A DNA stretch of 64,000 nucleotides from Pseudomonas uvaldensis (GCF_021271205.1 NZ_JAIWKS010000012.1:62001-126000); one strand, 5' to 3'; positions 54,535 through 64,000 are shown, counted from the first letter of the stretch. Program-made: numbers and translations. Notes: generated by a model from the letters alone, not told the origin.

Positions 54535-57126
54535 ATGGTTCAAGTTCGCAAACTGGTGTTAGCAATAGCGGCCGCCTCGGCGCTGTCCTCCGGTATGGCG
54601 CAAGCGCTCGGGCTTGGGGAATTGACCCTCAAGTCGCCGCCGAACCAGCCTCTGGTCGCCGAGATCGAGTTGCTCGATGTGCAACAGCTGACCGCTGCCG
54701 AAGTCGTACCGAGCCTGGCCTCGCCCGAAGAATTCGCCAAGGCCGGCATCGACCGCCAGGCCTTTCTCAATGACCTGACCTTCACCCCAGTGATCAACGC
54801 CAGCGGCAAGAGCGTCCTGCGCGTGACCTCCAGCCGGCCGCTGTCCGAGCCGATGGTCAAGTTCCTGGTGCAGGTCCTGTGGCCCAACGGTCGCCTGCTG
54901 CGCGACTACAGCGTGCTGCTCGACCCTTCCAAGTTTTCGCCCCAGGCGGCCGAGGCGGCTCGACCGAAACCGCCCCAGGTCATCTCGACGCCGGTGACCG
55001 GTGCTACCAAGCCGTCCCAATACACCACCACGCCGCGCGACACCCTGTGGGAAATCGCCGCCAAGGCGCGCAACGGTGGCTCGGTCCAGCAAACCATGCT
55101 GGCGATCCAGGCGCTGAACCCGAACGCATTCATCGATGGCAACATTAACCTGCTCAAGACTGGCCAGGTGCTGCGCCTGCCGGATCCGGTGCAGAGCACC
55201 GCGTTGCCGCAGGCCCAGGCCATTGCCGAAGTGGCGGCGCAGAACGCGGCCTGGCGAGGGCGTCAGGGACGCCAGGGCGTGGCACGTAGCGGCCAGCAGC
55301 AACTGGACGCGACCAAGCGTGGCCGTGGCGAAAGCGCACCGGCGCAGGCCGTCGGTCGCGATAACCTGAGCCTGGTATCGGCCGAATCTGCGAAGAAAGG
55401 TGGCAAGGGCCCCGCCGGCGATGCCCAGGCTCTGAGCAACAAGCTTGCGATCACCCAGGAGAGCCTCGACTCGGCTCGCCGCGATAACGAAGAACTGAAA
55501 AGCCGCATGGCGGACCTGCAGAGCCAATTGGACAAATTGCAGCGCCTGATCGAGCTCAAGAACGATCAACTGGCCAAGATGCAGGCCGAAGGCGCCGCTG
55601 TACCACCGGCTCCCGGATCGACCCCGGCGATGTCGGCGCAACTGACGCCGCCGCCATCCTCGGCACAAGCTCCGACAACTGCGCCCGCACCGGCCGCCCA
55701 GACTACGCCGCAAGCCACGTCCGAGGCCGCCCCTGAAGCGACGCCGCCGGCTGCTCCTGCCGAGCAGAAGTACAACGACCTGCTGACCAATCCGATCCTG
55801 CTGGGATTGATCGGTGGTGGGGTGGTGATCCTGCTGTTGCTGCTGTTGTTACTCGCTCGTCGTCGCAAGGCGCAACAGGAAGCCGAGAAACATCTGCGCA
55901 TGGCCCGAGCCCTCGAGGAGGAGGCCGACTTCTCCCCGGAGCTCGATCTGCCCCCGAGCAGCTTCGAGGGCATTGAAGTCCCACCGCCAAGCGTAAAACT
56001 CGAACCCAAGCCAGCGCCGGCGCCAGCGCCCAAGCCGGCTCCGGTCGTGGCTCCCGTTGTAGTTACGCCGCCTATCGCTGCGCCACTGGTAGCGCCGGCC
56101 GCCGATCGGTCCGACGACGTGCTGCCCCAGGCTCAGGCCCATATCGATCGTGGTCGCCTGAACCAGGCGGCTGACCTGCTCGAGCAAGGCATCAAGGCCG
56201 CACCACAACGCAGTGATCTGCGCCTTAAACTGATGGAGGTCTACGGTCAGCAGGGCGATCGTGACGCGTTCGTCGCCCAGGAGCGCCAGCTGGTGGCCAA
56301 TGGCGATAATTACGCCCAGGTCGAACAACTCAAAAGCCGCTTCCCGGCCATGGCAGTCGCCGCCGGTGCCGGCCTGGCCGCCGCAGCAGTGGCCGCTGAG
56401 CTGGACGCGCAGTACGTCAAGGAACTGCTGGAAGACACGCCGCCGACCAATGAAGAGCTCGACAATGCTTTCGATCTGAGCCTGGACGACCTGGAGACCG
56501 CACCGACCACGCCGGTGCCCGAACCGGTTCCCGAGCTGGACGCATTCCCGGCCGACGATGACCTGAGTTTCGAGTCGGTGCTCAAGCAGCAGACCGAAGC
56601 CGCCGAAAGCCTGGACGACTTGTCGGAGTTCGACCTGGACCTGGGAGCCGATGCGCCAGCGCCGGCCCTGGCCGACGAAGATTTTCTGCTGGATCTGGAC
56701 GACGACCTCAAGGGGCTGGACGTGTCGCCAGCCGAGACGCCGGCTCTGGACGATACCCCGGCCGATGACCTTGAGCTGCCGGCGGATTTCGACCTGTCCC
56801 TGGCCGATGAAATGGATGTTCCCGAGGCGCCGAAGGATCCTTTCGAGTCCGAACTGGACGATGTCAACGCAGAACTGGAGCGTCTGTCCGAGGGTCTGGG
56901 CCAGCCGTCTTTCACCGCTGAGGATGCTCTCGCCAGTGCGGAAGACGAGCCGGACTTCGATTTCCTCAGCGGCACCGACGAAGTGGCGACCAAACTCGAC
57001 CTGGCCCAGGCTTACATCGACATGGGTGACAACGACGGCGCCCGGGATATCCTGGGTGAAGTCCTCAATGAAGGCGATGCGACCCAGAAGAGCGAAGCTC
57101 AGGAGATGTTGTCGCGCCTGGCCTGA
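54535..57126 (+). CDS. fimV: FimV/HubP-family polar landmark protein
   Basis: An 863-residue inner-membrane protein that binds peptidoglycan and organises the cell pole, needed for type IV pili and twitching. Signal peptide about 1-25, a FimV N-terminal domain (about 26-140), LysM (about 160-215; TTTPRDTLWEIAAKA), a coiled coil (about 305-355), a Pro/Ala-rich linker, one membrane helix (about 425-445; GVVILLLLLLLLARRRK), and an acidic cytoplasmic part with TPR-type helices and a conserved C-terminal motif (TKLDLAQAYIDMGDNDGAR). ATG 54535 has AGGAAG upstream. A terminator follows, separating it from truA. Confidence 0.95.
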   Translation: MVQVRKLVLAIAAASALSSGMAQALGLGELTLKSPPNQPLVAEIELLDVQQLTAAEVVPSLASPEEFAKAGIDRQAFLNDLTFTPVINASGKSVLRVTSSRPLSEPMVKFLVQVLWPNGRLLRDYSVLLDPSKFSPQAAEAARPKPPQVISTPVTGATKPSQYTTTPRDTLWEIAAKARNGGSVQQTMLAIQALNPNAFIDGNINLLKTGQVLRLPDPVQSTALPQAQAIAEVAAQNAAWRGRQGRQGVARSGQQQLDATKRGRGESAPAQAVGRDNLSLVSAESAKKGGKGPAGDAQALSNKLAITQESLDSARRDNEELKSRMADLQSQLDKLQRLIELKNDQLAKMQAEGAAVPPAPGSTPAMSAQLTPPPSSAQAPTTAPAPAAQTTPQATSEAAPEATPPAAPAEQKYNDLLTNPILLGLIGGGVVILLLLLLLLARRRKAQQEAEKHLRMARALEEEADFSPELDLPPSSFEGIEVPPPSVKLEPKPAPAPAPKPAPVVAPVVVTPPIAAPLVAPAADRSDDVLPQAQAHIDRGRLNQAADLLEQGIKAAPQRSDLRLKLMEVYGQQGDRDAFVAQERQLVANGDNYAQVEQLKSRFPAMAVAAGAGLAAAAVAAELDAQYVKELLEDTPPTNEELDNAFDLSLDDLETAPTTPVPEPVPELDAFPADDDLSFESVLKQQTEAAESLDDLSEFDLDLGADAPAPALADEDFLLDLDDDLKGLDVSPAETPALDDTPADDLELPADFDLSLADEMDVPEAPKDPFESELDDVNAELERLSEGLGQPSFTAEDALASAEDEPDFDFLSGTDEVATKLDLAQAYIDMGDNDGARDILGEVLNEGDATQKSEAQEMLSRLA

Positions 57127-57146
57127 GGTCATAGGGGTATTCAGAG

Positions 57147-57174
57147 CGGCAGCCGGTGAGGCTGCCGTTTTTGT
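57147..57174 (+). terminator. Terminator after fimV
   Basis: CGGCAGCC-GGTGA-GGCTGCCG then TTTTTG, 20 bases after the fimV stop. Confidence 0.9.
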
Positions 57175-57260
57175 TTGAGGGGAGGTGGCGTCTGCGCTGG
57201 CATCCCACCCCATCAGCCTTATAATGCCCGCCTTTGCGTACCTCAGCAGGCTGTAATTCT

Positions 57261-58115
57261 TTGGCAAACATAGACAATCCGGCCGCCGAAATGGCGGCCG
57301 ACGGCTTTTTCCGGATCGCCCTGGGCGTTGAATACAAAGGCTCGCGCTATCGCGGCTGGCAGCGCCAGGCCTCCGGTGTGGCGACGGTGCAGCAGACCCT
57401 TGAAGAGGCGCTGTCCAAGGTCGCCGATTCACCCGTGTCGCTGCATTGCGCCGGTCGCACCGATGCCGGCGTGCACGCTTGCGGGCAAGTGGTGCATTTC
57501 GATACCCAGGCCGAGCGGTCGATGAAGGCCTGGGTCATGGGCGCCAACATCAACCTGCCACACGATGTCAGTGTCAGTTGGGCCAAGGTGATGCCCGCGC
57601 ATTTCCATGCGCGTTTCAAGGCCATTGCCCGTCGCTATCGCTATGTGATCTACAACGACCAGATCCGTCCGGCGCACCTGAACGAAGAAATTACCTGGAA
57701 CCATCGTCCGCTGGACGTCGAGCGCATGGCCGAGGCCGCGCAGTGCCTGGTCGGCGTCCACGATTTCAGCGCCTTCCGCGCCGGCCAGTGTCAGGCCAAA
57801 TCGCCGATCAAGGAGCTGCATCACCTGCGTGTGACCCGTCACGGCAAGATGATCGTACTCGACATCCGCGCCAGCGCATTCCTGCATCACATGGTGCGCA
57901 ACATTGCCGGGGTATTGATGACCATCGGCGCCGGCGAGCGGCCGGTGGAATGGGCCAAGGAAGTGCTCGACAGTCGCATCCGCCGCTCCGGTGGCGTGAC
58001 GGCGCATCCGTTTGGCCTGTATCTGGTGCAAGTTGAATATCACAAGGAATTCGAGCTGCCGGAGCGTTACATCGGGCCACATTTCCTCACGGGCTTCTCG
58101 GAACTCGACGGCTGA
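57261..58115 (+). CDS. truA: tRNA pseudouridine(38-40) synthase
   Basis: A 284-residue TruA modifying U38-U40 in the anticodon arm. The catalytic Asp is in AGRTDAGVHA near residue 65, and YKGSRYRGWQRQ, ARSKI-like (SPIKELHHL) and ASAFLHHMVRNIAG follow. There is no ATG in the right place: TTG 57261 gives the usual MANIDNPAAE start, while ATG 57291 would cut ten residues. The ribosome site is weak. Confidence 0.93.
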   Translation: MANIDNPAAEMAADGFFRIALGVEYKGSRYRGWQRQASGVATVQQTLEEALSKVADSPVSLHCAGRTDAGVHACGQVVHFDTQAERSMKAWVMGANINLPHDVSVSWAKVMPAHFHARFKAIARRYRYVIYNDQIRPAHLNEEITWNHRPLDVERMAEAAQCLVGVHDFSAFRAGQCQAKSPIKELHHLRVTRHGKMIVLDIRASAFLHHMVRNIAGVLMTIGAGERPVEWAKEVLDSRIRRSGGVTAHPFGLYLVQVEYHKEFELPERYIGPHFLTGFSELDG

Positions 58116-58178
58116 CGCCCTCCGCTGCATTTGCTACCATCCGGGACTTTCACGGATCTGCCTGAGGTTTTTCACGAT

Positions 58179-58811
58179 ATGCCAGCCGTTCGCAGCAAGA
58201 TTTGCGGGATCACCCGCGTCGAGGACGCGTTGGCGGCAGTCGAGGCCGGGGCCGATGCCATCGGACTGGTGTTTTACGCCAAGAGTCCTCGGGCGGTGAC
58301 GGTGCAGCAGGCAAGGGCGATCATCCGTGCATTACCGCCGTTCGTGACCCCCGTGGGCCTGTTCGTCAATGCCAGCCGTTGCGAGCTGGGCGAAATACTC
58401 GACGCGGTGCCGCTGGCGCTGTTGCAGTTCCACGGTGACGAGACGCCGGCCGATTGCGAAGGCTGGCATCGCCCGTACATCAAGGCGCTGCGGGTCAAGG
58501 CCGGTGATGATATCGCCGCCGGTTGCGAAGCTTTTGCCAGTGCCAGTGGCATTCTGCTGGACACGTATGTCGAAGGCATTCCCGGAGGGACCGGCGAGGC
58601 ATTCGACTGGTCGCTGGTGCCCCAGGGTCTGAGCAAACCCATCATCCTGGCCGGAGGGTTGACGGCCGACAACGTGGCCGAAGCCATTCGCCAGGTCCGT
58701 CCGTACGCAGTGGATGTGAGCGGGGGGGTAGAGCAGGGCAAGGGCATCAAGGATCCAGAAAAGATTCGTGCGTTCATGGCTGCTGTGCGCAGCAGTCAGT
58801 CGCCAATGTGA
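58179..58811 (+). CDS. trpF: Phosphoribosylanthranilate isomerase
   Basis: A 210-residue TIM-barrel enzyme of tryptophan synthesis. The catalytic Cys is in KICGITRVEDA near residue 8, the catalytic Asp in LLDTYVEGIPGGTG near 130, and the phosphate-binding segments are ILAGGLTADNV and AVDVSGGVEQGKGIKD. It lies 63 bases after truA and probably shares its transcript. ATG 58179 is clear. Confidence 0.95.
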   Translation: MPAVRSKICGITRVEDALAAVEAGADAIGLVFYAKSPRAVTVQQARAIIRALPPFVTPVGLFVNASRCELGEILDAVPLALLQFHGDETPADCEGWHRPYIKALRVKAGDDIAAGCEAFASASGILLDTYVEGIPGGTGEAFDWSLVPQGLSKPIILAGGLTADNVAEAIRQVRPYAVDVSGGVEQGKGIKDPEKIRAFMAAVRSSQSPM

Positions 58812-59067
58812 CGGCTGGCAGACTGCCGCCGTCCATACCTGCACTGTACAAAGCAGGCAGGCGCCGCCTCAGGGCGGGCCGATAGCGTAGTGGCAACCGC
58901 GGTGAAGCAGTTGTCGGAATGGCAGGGAAGGTCGAGCTGCTCGCAGGTCATGTTTCGCGCTGACCGTGGTGGCTCCCCGAACCCCGTCACACAATGAATT
59001 TAGCTCAAGGGCATACGCGGGGCCGCGAACCAGAGCGTTCGGGCCGCCGGTACTGGAGAAAGAAAGC

Positions 59068-59988
59068 ATGAGCAACTGGTTGGTAGACAAACTGATCCCT
59101 TCGATCATGCGTTCCGAGGTGAAGAAAAGCTCGGTGCCCGAAGGTCTGTGGCACAAATGTCCATCCTGCGAAGCGGTGCTGTATCGCCCCGAGCTGGAAA
59201 AGACCCTGGATGTTTGCCCCAAGTGCAACCACCACATGCGCATCGGCGCACGTGCCCGTATCGACATCTTCCTGGACGCCGAAGGCCGTGTTGAGCTGGG
59301 TGCCGACCTGGAGCCCGTGGATCGCCTGAAATTCCGCGACGGCAAAAAATACAAGGACCGCCTGACCGCGGCCCAGAAGCAGACCGGTGAAAAGGACGCC
59401 CTGGTGTCCATGAGCGGTACGCTGCTGGGCATGCCGGTAGTGGTTTCGGCCTTTGAATTCTCGTTCATGGGCGGGTCCATGGGCGCCATCGTCGGCGAGC
59501 GCTTTGTTCGTGCCGCCAACCATGCCCTGGAAAACCGTTGCCCGATGGTCTGCTTCTCCGCTTCCGGCGGTGCGCGGATGCAGGAAGCGCTGATCTCCCT
59601 GATGCAGATGGCCAAGACCTCCGCGGTGCTGGCGCGTCTGCGAGAGGAAGGCATTCCATTCATCTCGGTACTGACCGATCCGGTCTATGGCGGCGTATCG
59701 GCTAGCCTGGCGATGCTTGGCGACGTGATCGTCGGCGAGCCGAAGGCCCTGATCGGCTTCGCCGGTCCGCGCGTGATCGAGCAGACCGTTCGCGAAAAAC
59801 TGCCGGAAGGCTTCCAGCGCAGCGAATTCCTGCTGGAGCACGGCGCCATCGACATGATCATCCATCGCCAGGAGCTGCGTCCGCGCCTGGGTAACCTGCT
59901 GGCGCAACTGATGGGCCTGCCGACGCCTAAGTATGTCGCCACGCCCATCGAGCCGATGGTCGTTCCACCGGCGCCTGCGGGCCTATGA
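59068..59988 (+). CDS. accD: Acetyl-CoA carboxylase carboxyltransferase subunit beta
   Basis: A 306-residue subunit forming malonyl-CoA with AccA. The zinc site has Cys31, Cys34, Cys50 and Cys53 (KCPSCEAV, then VCPKCNHHM). The crotonase-type core has GSMGAIVGERFVRA and SGGARMQEALISLMQM. ATG 59068 follows GGAG by nine bases. Its stop overlaps the folC start (ATGA). The 256-base gap after trpF shows no gene and should hold the promoter. Confidence 0.96.
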   Translation: MSNWLVDKLIPSIMRSEVKKSSVPEGLWHKCPSCEAVLYRPELEKTLDVCPKCNHHMRIGARARIDIFLDAEGRVELGADLEPVDRLKFRDGKKYKDRLTAAQKQTGEKDALVSMSGTLLGMPVVVSAFEFSFMGGSMGAIVGERFVRAANHALENRCPMVCFSASGGARMQEALISLMQMAKTSAVLARLREEGIPFISVLTDPVYGGVSASLAMLGDVIVGEPKALIGFAGPRVIEQTVREKLPEGFQRSEFLLEHGAIDMIIHRQELRPRLGNLLAQLMGLPTPKYVATPIEPMVVPPAPAGL

Positions 59989-61292
59989 TCCAACGTACCC
60001 TGAGCGAATGGCTGGCCTATCTCGAGCAGCTGCACCCGTCGGCTATCGACATGGGGCTGGAGCGCTCTCAGGTCGTCATGTCCCGCATGGGGCTGGGCAA
60101 GCCGGCCCCCAGGGTCATCACTGTCACCGGCACCAATGGCAAGGGGTCGACCTGCGCCTTCATGGCCTCGCTGTTGCGGGCCCAGGGGCTGAGTGTCGGT
60201 GTGTACAGCTCGCCGCACCTGCTGCGTTATAACGAGCGGGTGCAGATCAACGGCGTCGAGGCTGGCGACGCCGAGCTGTGCGAGGCCTTCGTCGCGGTGG
60301 AAGCCGGGCGAGGCGAGATATCCCTGACCTATTTCGAGATGGGCACTCTTGCGGCGTTCTGGTTGTTCGCGCGTGCCGGTCTCGATGCCGTTGTGCTGGA
60401 AGTGGGCCTGGGAGGTCGCCTGGACGCCGTCAACCTGGTGGATCCAGACGTCGCGCTGGTGACCAGTATCGGCGTGGACCATGCCGATTACCTGGGCGAC
60501 ACCCGCGAATCCGTGGCTTTCGAAAAGGCCGGGATCTTCCGTCAGGGCGCGCCTGCGCTCTGCGGCGACCTCGATCCACCACAGCCATTGCTGGACAAGG
60601 CTCGGGAACTGGCCTGTCCGTTTTTCCTGCGTGGGCGCGATTTCGATCTGGCCATGACCGAGCAGCATTGGCAATGGCGTGGCAGCGATGCCCAGGGTAA
60701 TCCGGTGGAGTTGCATGACCTGCCGCTGCTGGACCTGCCAATGGAGAATGCCGCGCTGGCACTCCAGGCCTACCGGTTGCTGGGGCTGCCCTGGGATGCC
60801 GGCCAGATCGTCAAGGCCTTGCAAGCGACCCGTGTCGTCGGCCGGCTCGATCGCCGCACGTTCGATTGGCAGGGCAAGCGCCTGAGCCTGCTGCTGGATG
60901 TCGGCCACAACCCCCATGCGGCGCACTACCTGGCCGAGCGCCTGGCTCGTCGGCCTGTGGCGGGGCGGCGACTGGCGGTATTCGGGTTGCTGTCCGACAA
61001 GGATCTGGATGGCGTGGTCGAGGCGTTGAGTGCTAGTGTCCAGCATTGGGCAGTCGCGCCGCTGGACTCGCCGCGCTCGCGTCCGGCGACACAATTGCAG
61101 GCGGCCTTGCAGGCGCGTGGCGCTTCGGTAGATGCTTATGCAAGTGTGGTCGCCGCGCTGGAAGGGCAGTGCGCCCTGGCGACCGCCGACGACGAAATCC
61201 TGGTGTTCGGATCATTTTTTTGTGTCGCCGAGGCCCTTCAATGGCTGAGCCGGCGCTCCACGGAGGAAGCTGCAGATGGCATTGCTGGATAA
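59985..61292 (+). CDS. folC: Bifunctional dihydrofolate synthase / folylpolyglutamate synthase
   Basis: A 435-residue Mur-ligase-type ATPase. It shows the P-loop VTGTNGKGSTCAF near residue 47, FEMGTLAAFWLFA, LGGRLDAVNLVDPD, and the C-terminal LLLDVGHNPHAAHYLAERL (shortened). It adds glutamate to dihydropteroate and to folates. Overlap of the start with accD (ATGA) shows translational coupling; its end overlaps the SPOR gene by 17 bases. Confidence 0.96.
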   Translation: MIQRTLSEWLAYLEQLHPSAIDMGLERSQVVMSRMGLGKPAPRVITVTGTNGKGSTCAFMASLLRAQGLSVGVYSSPHLLRYNERVQINGVEAGDAELCEAFVAVEAGRGEISLTYFEMGTLAAFWLFARAGLDAVVLEVGLGGRLDAVNLVDPDVALVTSIGVDHADYLGDTRESVAFEKAGIFRQGAPALCGDLDPPQPLLDKARELACPFFLRGRDFDLAMTEQHWQWRGSDAQGNPVELHDLPLLDLPMENAALALQAYRLLGLPWDAGQIVKALQATRVVGRLDRRTFDWQGKRLSLLLDVGHNPHAAHYLAERLARRPVAGRRLAVFGLLSDKDLDGVVEALSASVQHWAVAPLDSPRSRPATQLQAALQARGASVDAYASVVAALEGQCALATADDEILVFGSFFCVAEALQWLSRRSTEEAADGIAG

Positions 61293-61977
61293 GGCATACA
61301 AGCAGCGCATGGTAGGGGCCCTGGTATTGGTGGCCCTGGCGGTGATTTTCCTGCCGATGCTGTTTTCCCGTCAGGACGAGCAGCGTCAGGTCACGGTCGA
61401 TGCACCGGCCGCGCCCCAGGCGCCGGCGATGCCACCGGTGCAGGTCGAGCCGGTGACGGTGCCTGAGCCCCAGGCGCTGCCCCAGGAGCCAGTTCCAAGC
61501 GATGAAGAACTGGCCGCGCAACCCGCGCCTGCCATGCCGATCACGCCCGCTCCAGCGGCTCCTGCGGCGCCGACCGCTGCACCGGCTGCACCGACTACAT
61601 CGAGCAAGCCGCCTGTTGCAGCGGCTCCTGCGCCAGCCGCGCCTGCTGCTCCGGCAGCCAAGCCGGCACCGAGCCAGCCGATCACCGCTGCGCCGACCAA
61701 GCCGGACACCACCCAGAGTCGTGTGGACGCCAATGGCCTGTCGGTCAGTTGGTCCGTGCAACTGGCCAGCCTGACCAGTCGCGAAAGCGCCGAGAACCTG
61801 CAGAAATCCCTGCGCAGCCAGGGGTACAACGCCTACATTCGTTCCGCCGATGGCAAGAACCGGGTGTTTGTCGGGCCGTTGATCGAGCGTGCCGAGGCCG
61901 ATCGCCTGCGGGACTTGCTCGGTCGCCAGCAGAACCTCAAGGGCTTTGTGGTGCGCTTCCAGCCGGAGCGCGGTTGA
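61276..61977 (+). CDS. SPOR domain-containing protein
   Basis: A 233-residue bitopic membrane protein: short cytoplasmic start, membrane helix about 12-30 (MVGALVLVALAVIFLPML), a long Pro/Ala-rich linker (about 35-140), and a SPOR domain (about 150-233; WSVQLASLTSRESAENL, then RVFVGPLIERAEAD). SPOR domains bind denuded septal peptidoglycan, so it is a likely DedD-like division protein. It overlaps folC by 17 bases and precedes cvpA, the same order as folC-dedD-cvpA-purF in E. coli. Confidence 0.92.
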   Translation: MALLDKAYKQRMVGALVLVALAVIFLPMLFSRQDEQRQVTVDAPAAPQAPAMPPVQVEPVTVPEPQALPQEPVPSDEELAAQPAPAMPITPAPAAPAAPTAAPAAPTTSSKPPVAAAPAPAAPAAPAAKPAPSQPITAAPTKPDTTQSRVDANGLSVSWSVQLASLTSRESAENLQKSLRSQGYNAYIRSADGKNRVFVGPLIERAEADRLRDLLGRQQNLKGFVVRFQPERG

Positions 61978-62076
61978 TTGCGGTTCGCCTGATTTGAATC
62001 ACACTGACAATCGCAGCTTACCGACAGCTCTGCGCTCTGCTAAAATGCGCCGCCTTATCCGTCTGTAGGCTGCACC

Positions 62077-62637
62077 GTGCCATTTACCTGGGTTGACTGG
62101 GCGATCGTTGCGATCGTCGCTATCTCCGCATTGATCAGTCTGAGCCGCGGCTTCGTCAAGGAAGCCCTCTCGCTGCTGACCTGGATCATCGCGGGAGTCG
62201 TAGCCTGGATGTTTGGTGGCTCGCTGTCCCAGTACCTCGCCGGATACATCGAAACGCCGTCGGCTCGCGTCATCGCGGGCTGTGCCATTCTGTTTATCGC
62301 CACCTTGCTGGTCGGCGCAATGATCAACTATCTGATCGGCGAACTGATCCGCGTCACCGGGCTTTCCGGGACGGACCGGTTCCTGGGCATGGCTTTCGGC
62401 GCCGCGCGTGGCGCGTTGCTGGTGGTCGTGGCCGTCGGGCTGCTGAGCCTGGGGCCGGTACAACAGGATAAGTGGTGGCAGGAGTCCCGGCTCGTGCCAC
62501 AATTTTTATTGGTCGCAGACTGGTCCAAGAACCTGATCCTGGGTTGGAGCAGTCAGTGGCTTGCCAGCGGTATCAGCGTACCCGCTGAAATACCGTTCAA
62601 GGAACAGCTCTTGCCGATGGCCAAAACGCCTCAGTAA
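62077..62637 (+). CDS. cvpA: CvpA family protein
   Basis: A 186-residue inner-membrane protein with four predicted helices (about 5-25, 30-50, 65-88, 103-125). The start WVDWAIVAIVAISALISLSRGF is typical. CvpA is required for colicin V production and for envelope stability in E. coli; its molecular role is unclear. The start is GTG 62077. PurF follows 41 bases later, the conserved cvpA-purF pair. Confidence 0.94.
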   Translation: MPFTWVDWAIVAIVAISALISLSRGFVKEALSLLTWIIAGVVAWMFGGSLSQYLAGYIETPSARVIAGCAILFIATLLVGAMINYLIGELIRVTGLSGTDRFLGMAFGAARGALLVVVAVGLLSLGPVQQDKWWQESRLVPQFLLVADWSKNLILGWSSQWLASGISVPAEIPFKEQLLPMAKTPQ

Positions 62638-62678
62638 GGGTTGTTCAGTTCAGATCCATTAAGTAGGGGTTGCGTCGC

Positions 62679-64000
62679 ATGTGTGGCATCGTCGGTATCG
62701 TCGGTAAGTCGAACGTCAATCAGGCGCTGTATGACGCGCTAACCGTGCTCCAGCACCGCGGCCAGGACGCTGCCGGTATCGTGACCAGCCATGATGGCCG
62801 GTTGTTCCTGCGCAAGGATAACGGCCTGGTGCGTGACGTGTTCCAACAGCGCCACATGCAGCGCCTGGTCGGCCACATGGGCATCGGCCATGTGCGTTAT
62901 CCGACCGCGGGCAGCTCGACCTCGGCTGAAGCTCAGCCGTTCTACGTCAACTCGCCGTACGGCATCACCCTGGCACACAACGGCAACCTGACCAACGTCG
63001 AACAGCTCGCCAAGGAAATCTACGAATCGGACCTGCGTCACGTCAACACCAGCTCCGACTCGGAAGTGATGCTCAACGTGTTCGCCCACGAGCTGGCCCA
63101 GCGCGGCAAGCTTCAGCCTACCGAAGAGGACGTGTTCGCCGCCGTGTCGGAAGTGCATAACCGTTGCGTTGGCGGCTACTCGGTGGTGGCGATGATCACT
63201 GGCTACGGTATCGTCGGTTTCCGTGATCCCCATGGCATCCGCCCGATCGTGTTCGGCCAGCGTCACACCGACGAAGGCGTCGAGTACATGATCGCCTCCG
63301 AAAGCGTGTCCCTGGACGTGCTGGGCTTCACGCTGATTCGCGACCTGGCCCCGGGCGAAGCGGTCTACATCACTGAAGACGGCAAGCTGTTTACCCGCCA
63401 ATGCGCGACCAACCCGTCGCTGACGCCCTGCATCTTCGAACACGTGTATCTGGCGCGCCCTGACTCGATCATGGACGGTGTCTCGGTCTACAAGGCGCGC
63501 CTGCGCATGGGCGAGAAGCTGGCCGAGAAGATCCTGCGCGAGCGTCCGGACCACGACATCGATGTCGTTATCCCGATCCCGGACACCAGCCGCACCGCGG
63601 CCCTGGAGTTGGCGAACCACCTGGGCGTCAAGTTCCGTGAAGGCTTCGTGAAGAACCGCTACATCGGTCGTACCTTCATCATGCCGGGTCAGGCTGCGCG
63701 GAAAAAATCCGTGCGCCAGAAGCTCAACGCCATCGAGCTGGAATTCCGTGGCAAGAACGTGATGCTGGTAGACGACTCCATCGTACGCGGCACCACCTGC
63801 AAGCAGATCATCCAGATGGCCCGCGAAGCCGGCGCCAAGAACGTGTACTTCTGCTCGGCGGCCCCGGCCGTGCGCTACCCGAACGTCTACGGCATCGACA
63901 TGCCGAGTGCTCATGAGCTGATCGCTCATAACCGTACCACCCAGGAAGTGGCCGACCTGATCGGCGCCGACTGGCTGATCTACCAGGACCTGCCGGACCT
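62679..64000 (+). CDS. purF: Amidophosphoribosyltransferase, 3' end beyond window
   Basis: The first ~440 residues of PurF (usually ~501) are present; the right edge cuts it. PurF makes 5-phosphoribosylamine from PRPP and glutamine, the first step of purine synthesis. The N-terminal nucleophile Cys2 is in MCGIVGIVGKSNVNQ. The glutaminase motifs RHRGQDAAGI-like (LQHRGQDAAGIV) and RYPTAGSS follow, and the PRPP-binding motif is VMLVDDSIVRGTTCKQI. AGGGG precedes ATG 62679. No PurR site was identified. Confidence 0.96.
   Translation, partial: MCGIVGIVGKSNVNQALYDALTVLQHRGQDAAGIVTSHDGRLFLRKDNGLVRDVFQQRHMQRLVGHMGIGHVRYPTAGSSTSAEAQPFYVNSPYGITLAHNGNLTNVEQLAKEIYESDLRHVNTSSDSEVMLNVFAHELAQRGKLQPTEEDVFAAVSEVHNRCVGGYSVVAMITGYGIVGFRDPHGIRPIVFGQRHTDEGVEYMIASESVSLDVLGFTLIRDLAPGEAVYITEDGKLFTRQCATNPSLTPCIFEHVYLARPDSIMDGVSVYKARLRMGEKLAEKILRERPDHDIDVVIPIPDTSRTAALELANHLGVKFREGFVKNRYIGRTFIMPGQAARKKSVRQKLNAIELEFRGKNVMLVDDSIVRGTTCKQIIQMAREAGAKNVYFCSAAPAVRYPNVYGIDMPSAHELIAHNRTTQEVADLIGADWLIYQDLPD

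Overview
The window is a chromosomal segment of a Pseudomonas, most likely of the P. fluorescens species complex. The evidence is a high-GC genome, a pyoverdine locus with PvdS-type promoters, many Pseudomonas REP palindromes, and long gene runs in P. aeruginosa order: leuC-leuD-methyltransferase-leuB-asd-asd-like-fimV-truA-trpF-accD-folC-SPOR-cvpA-purF, plus aminotransferase/uvrB/gltX/tRNAs and the bqsPQRS-transporter-chemoreceptor block. No prophage, insertion sequence, integrase or CRISPR array was seen.

Layout. 1-2.7 kb: edge of the pyoverdine locus (pvdR fragment, fpvI-like sigma factor, pvdA), with two exact PvdS iron-starvation boxes. 3-7.5 kb: a BvgS/RocS-like unorthodox sensor kinase, a degenerate orphan receiver and a LuxR-type response regulator. 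7.7-10.7 kb: a pirin gene interrupted by one in-frame stop, a cNMP-domain MscS channel and an AhpD-like protein. 10.9-15 kb: a FecI-FecR-FecA ferric citrate system. 15-23.6 kb: MFS transporter, carboxymuconolactone-decarboxylase-like protein, a DapF-like protein with both catalytic cysteines changed to serine, codBA, an alpha/beta hydrolase, queD and a patatin. 23.8-29.9 kb: a BqsRS-type metal-sensing operon with two PepSY proteins, an ion/solute antiporter and a CtpM-like chemoreceptor.

30-39.5 kb: trhP (peptidase U32), an AI-2E-type permease, two small conserved proteins, tRNA-Asn, an aromatic/aspartate aminotransferase, uvrB, gltX and a duplicated tRNA-Ala/tRNA-Glu operon. 39.7-46.6 kb: TetR regulator, hydrolase, thioesterase, dusC, ibpA (sigma-32 promoter and ROSE-like RNA thermometer), and a five-PAS GGDEF-EAL protein. 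46.7-64 kb: LysR regulator and the conserved leucine/lysine/tryptophan/fatty-acid/folate/purine block with fimV; purF runs off the right edge.

Functional themes are iron (pyoverdine, ferric citrate, BqsRS), signalling (two phosphorelays, c-di-GMP, chemotaxis) and core biosynthesis. I found no clearly new multi-gene system. The most unusual items are the serine-for-cysteine DapF-like protein, the degenerate receiver inside the phosphorelay cluster, the cNMP-channel whose phosphate-binding arginine appears to be missing, the interrupted pirin, and paired covarying hairpins between the tRNA genes.
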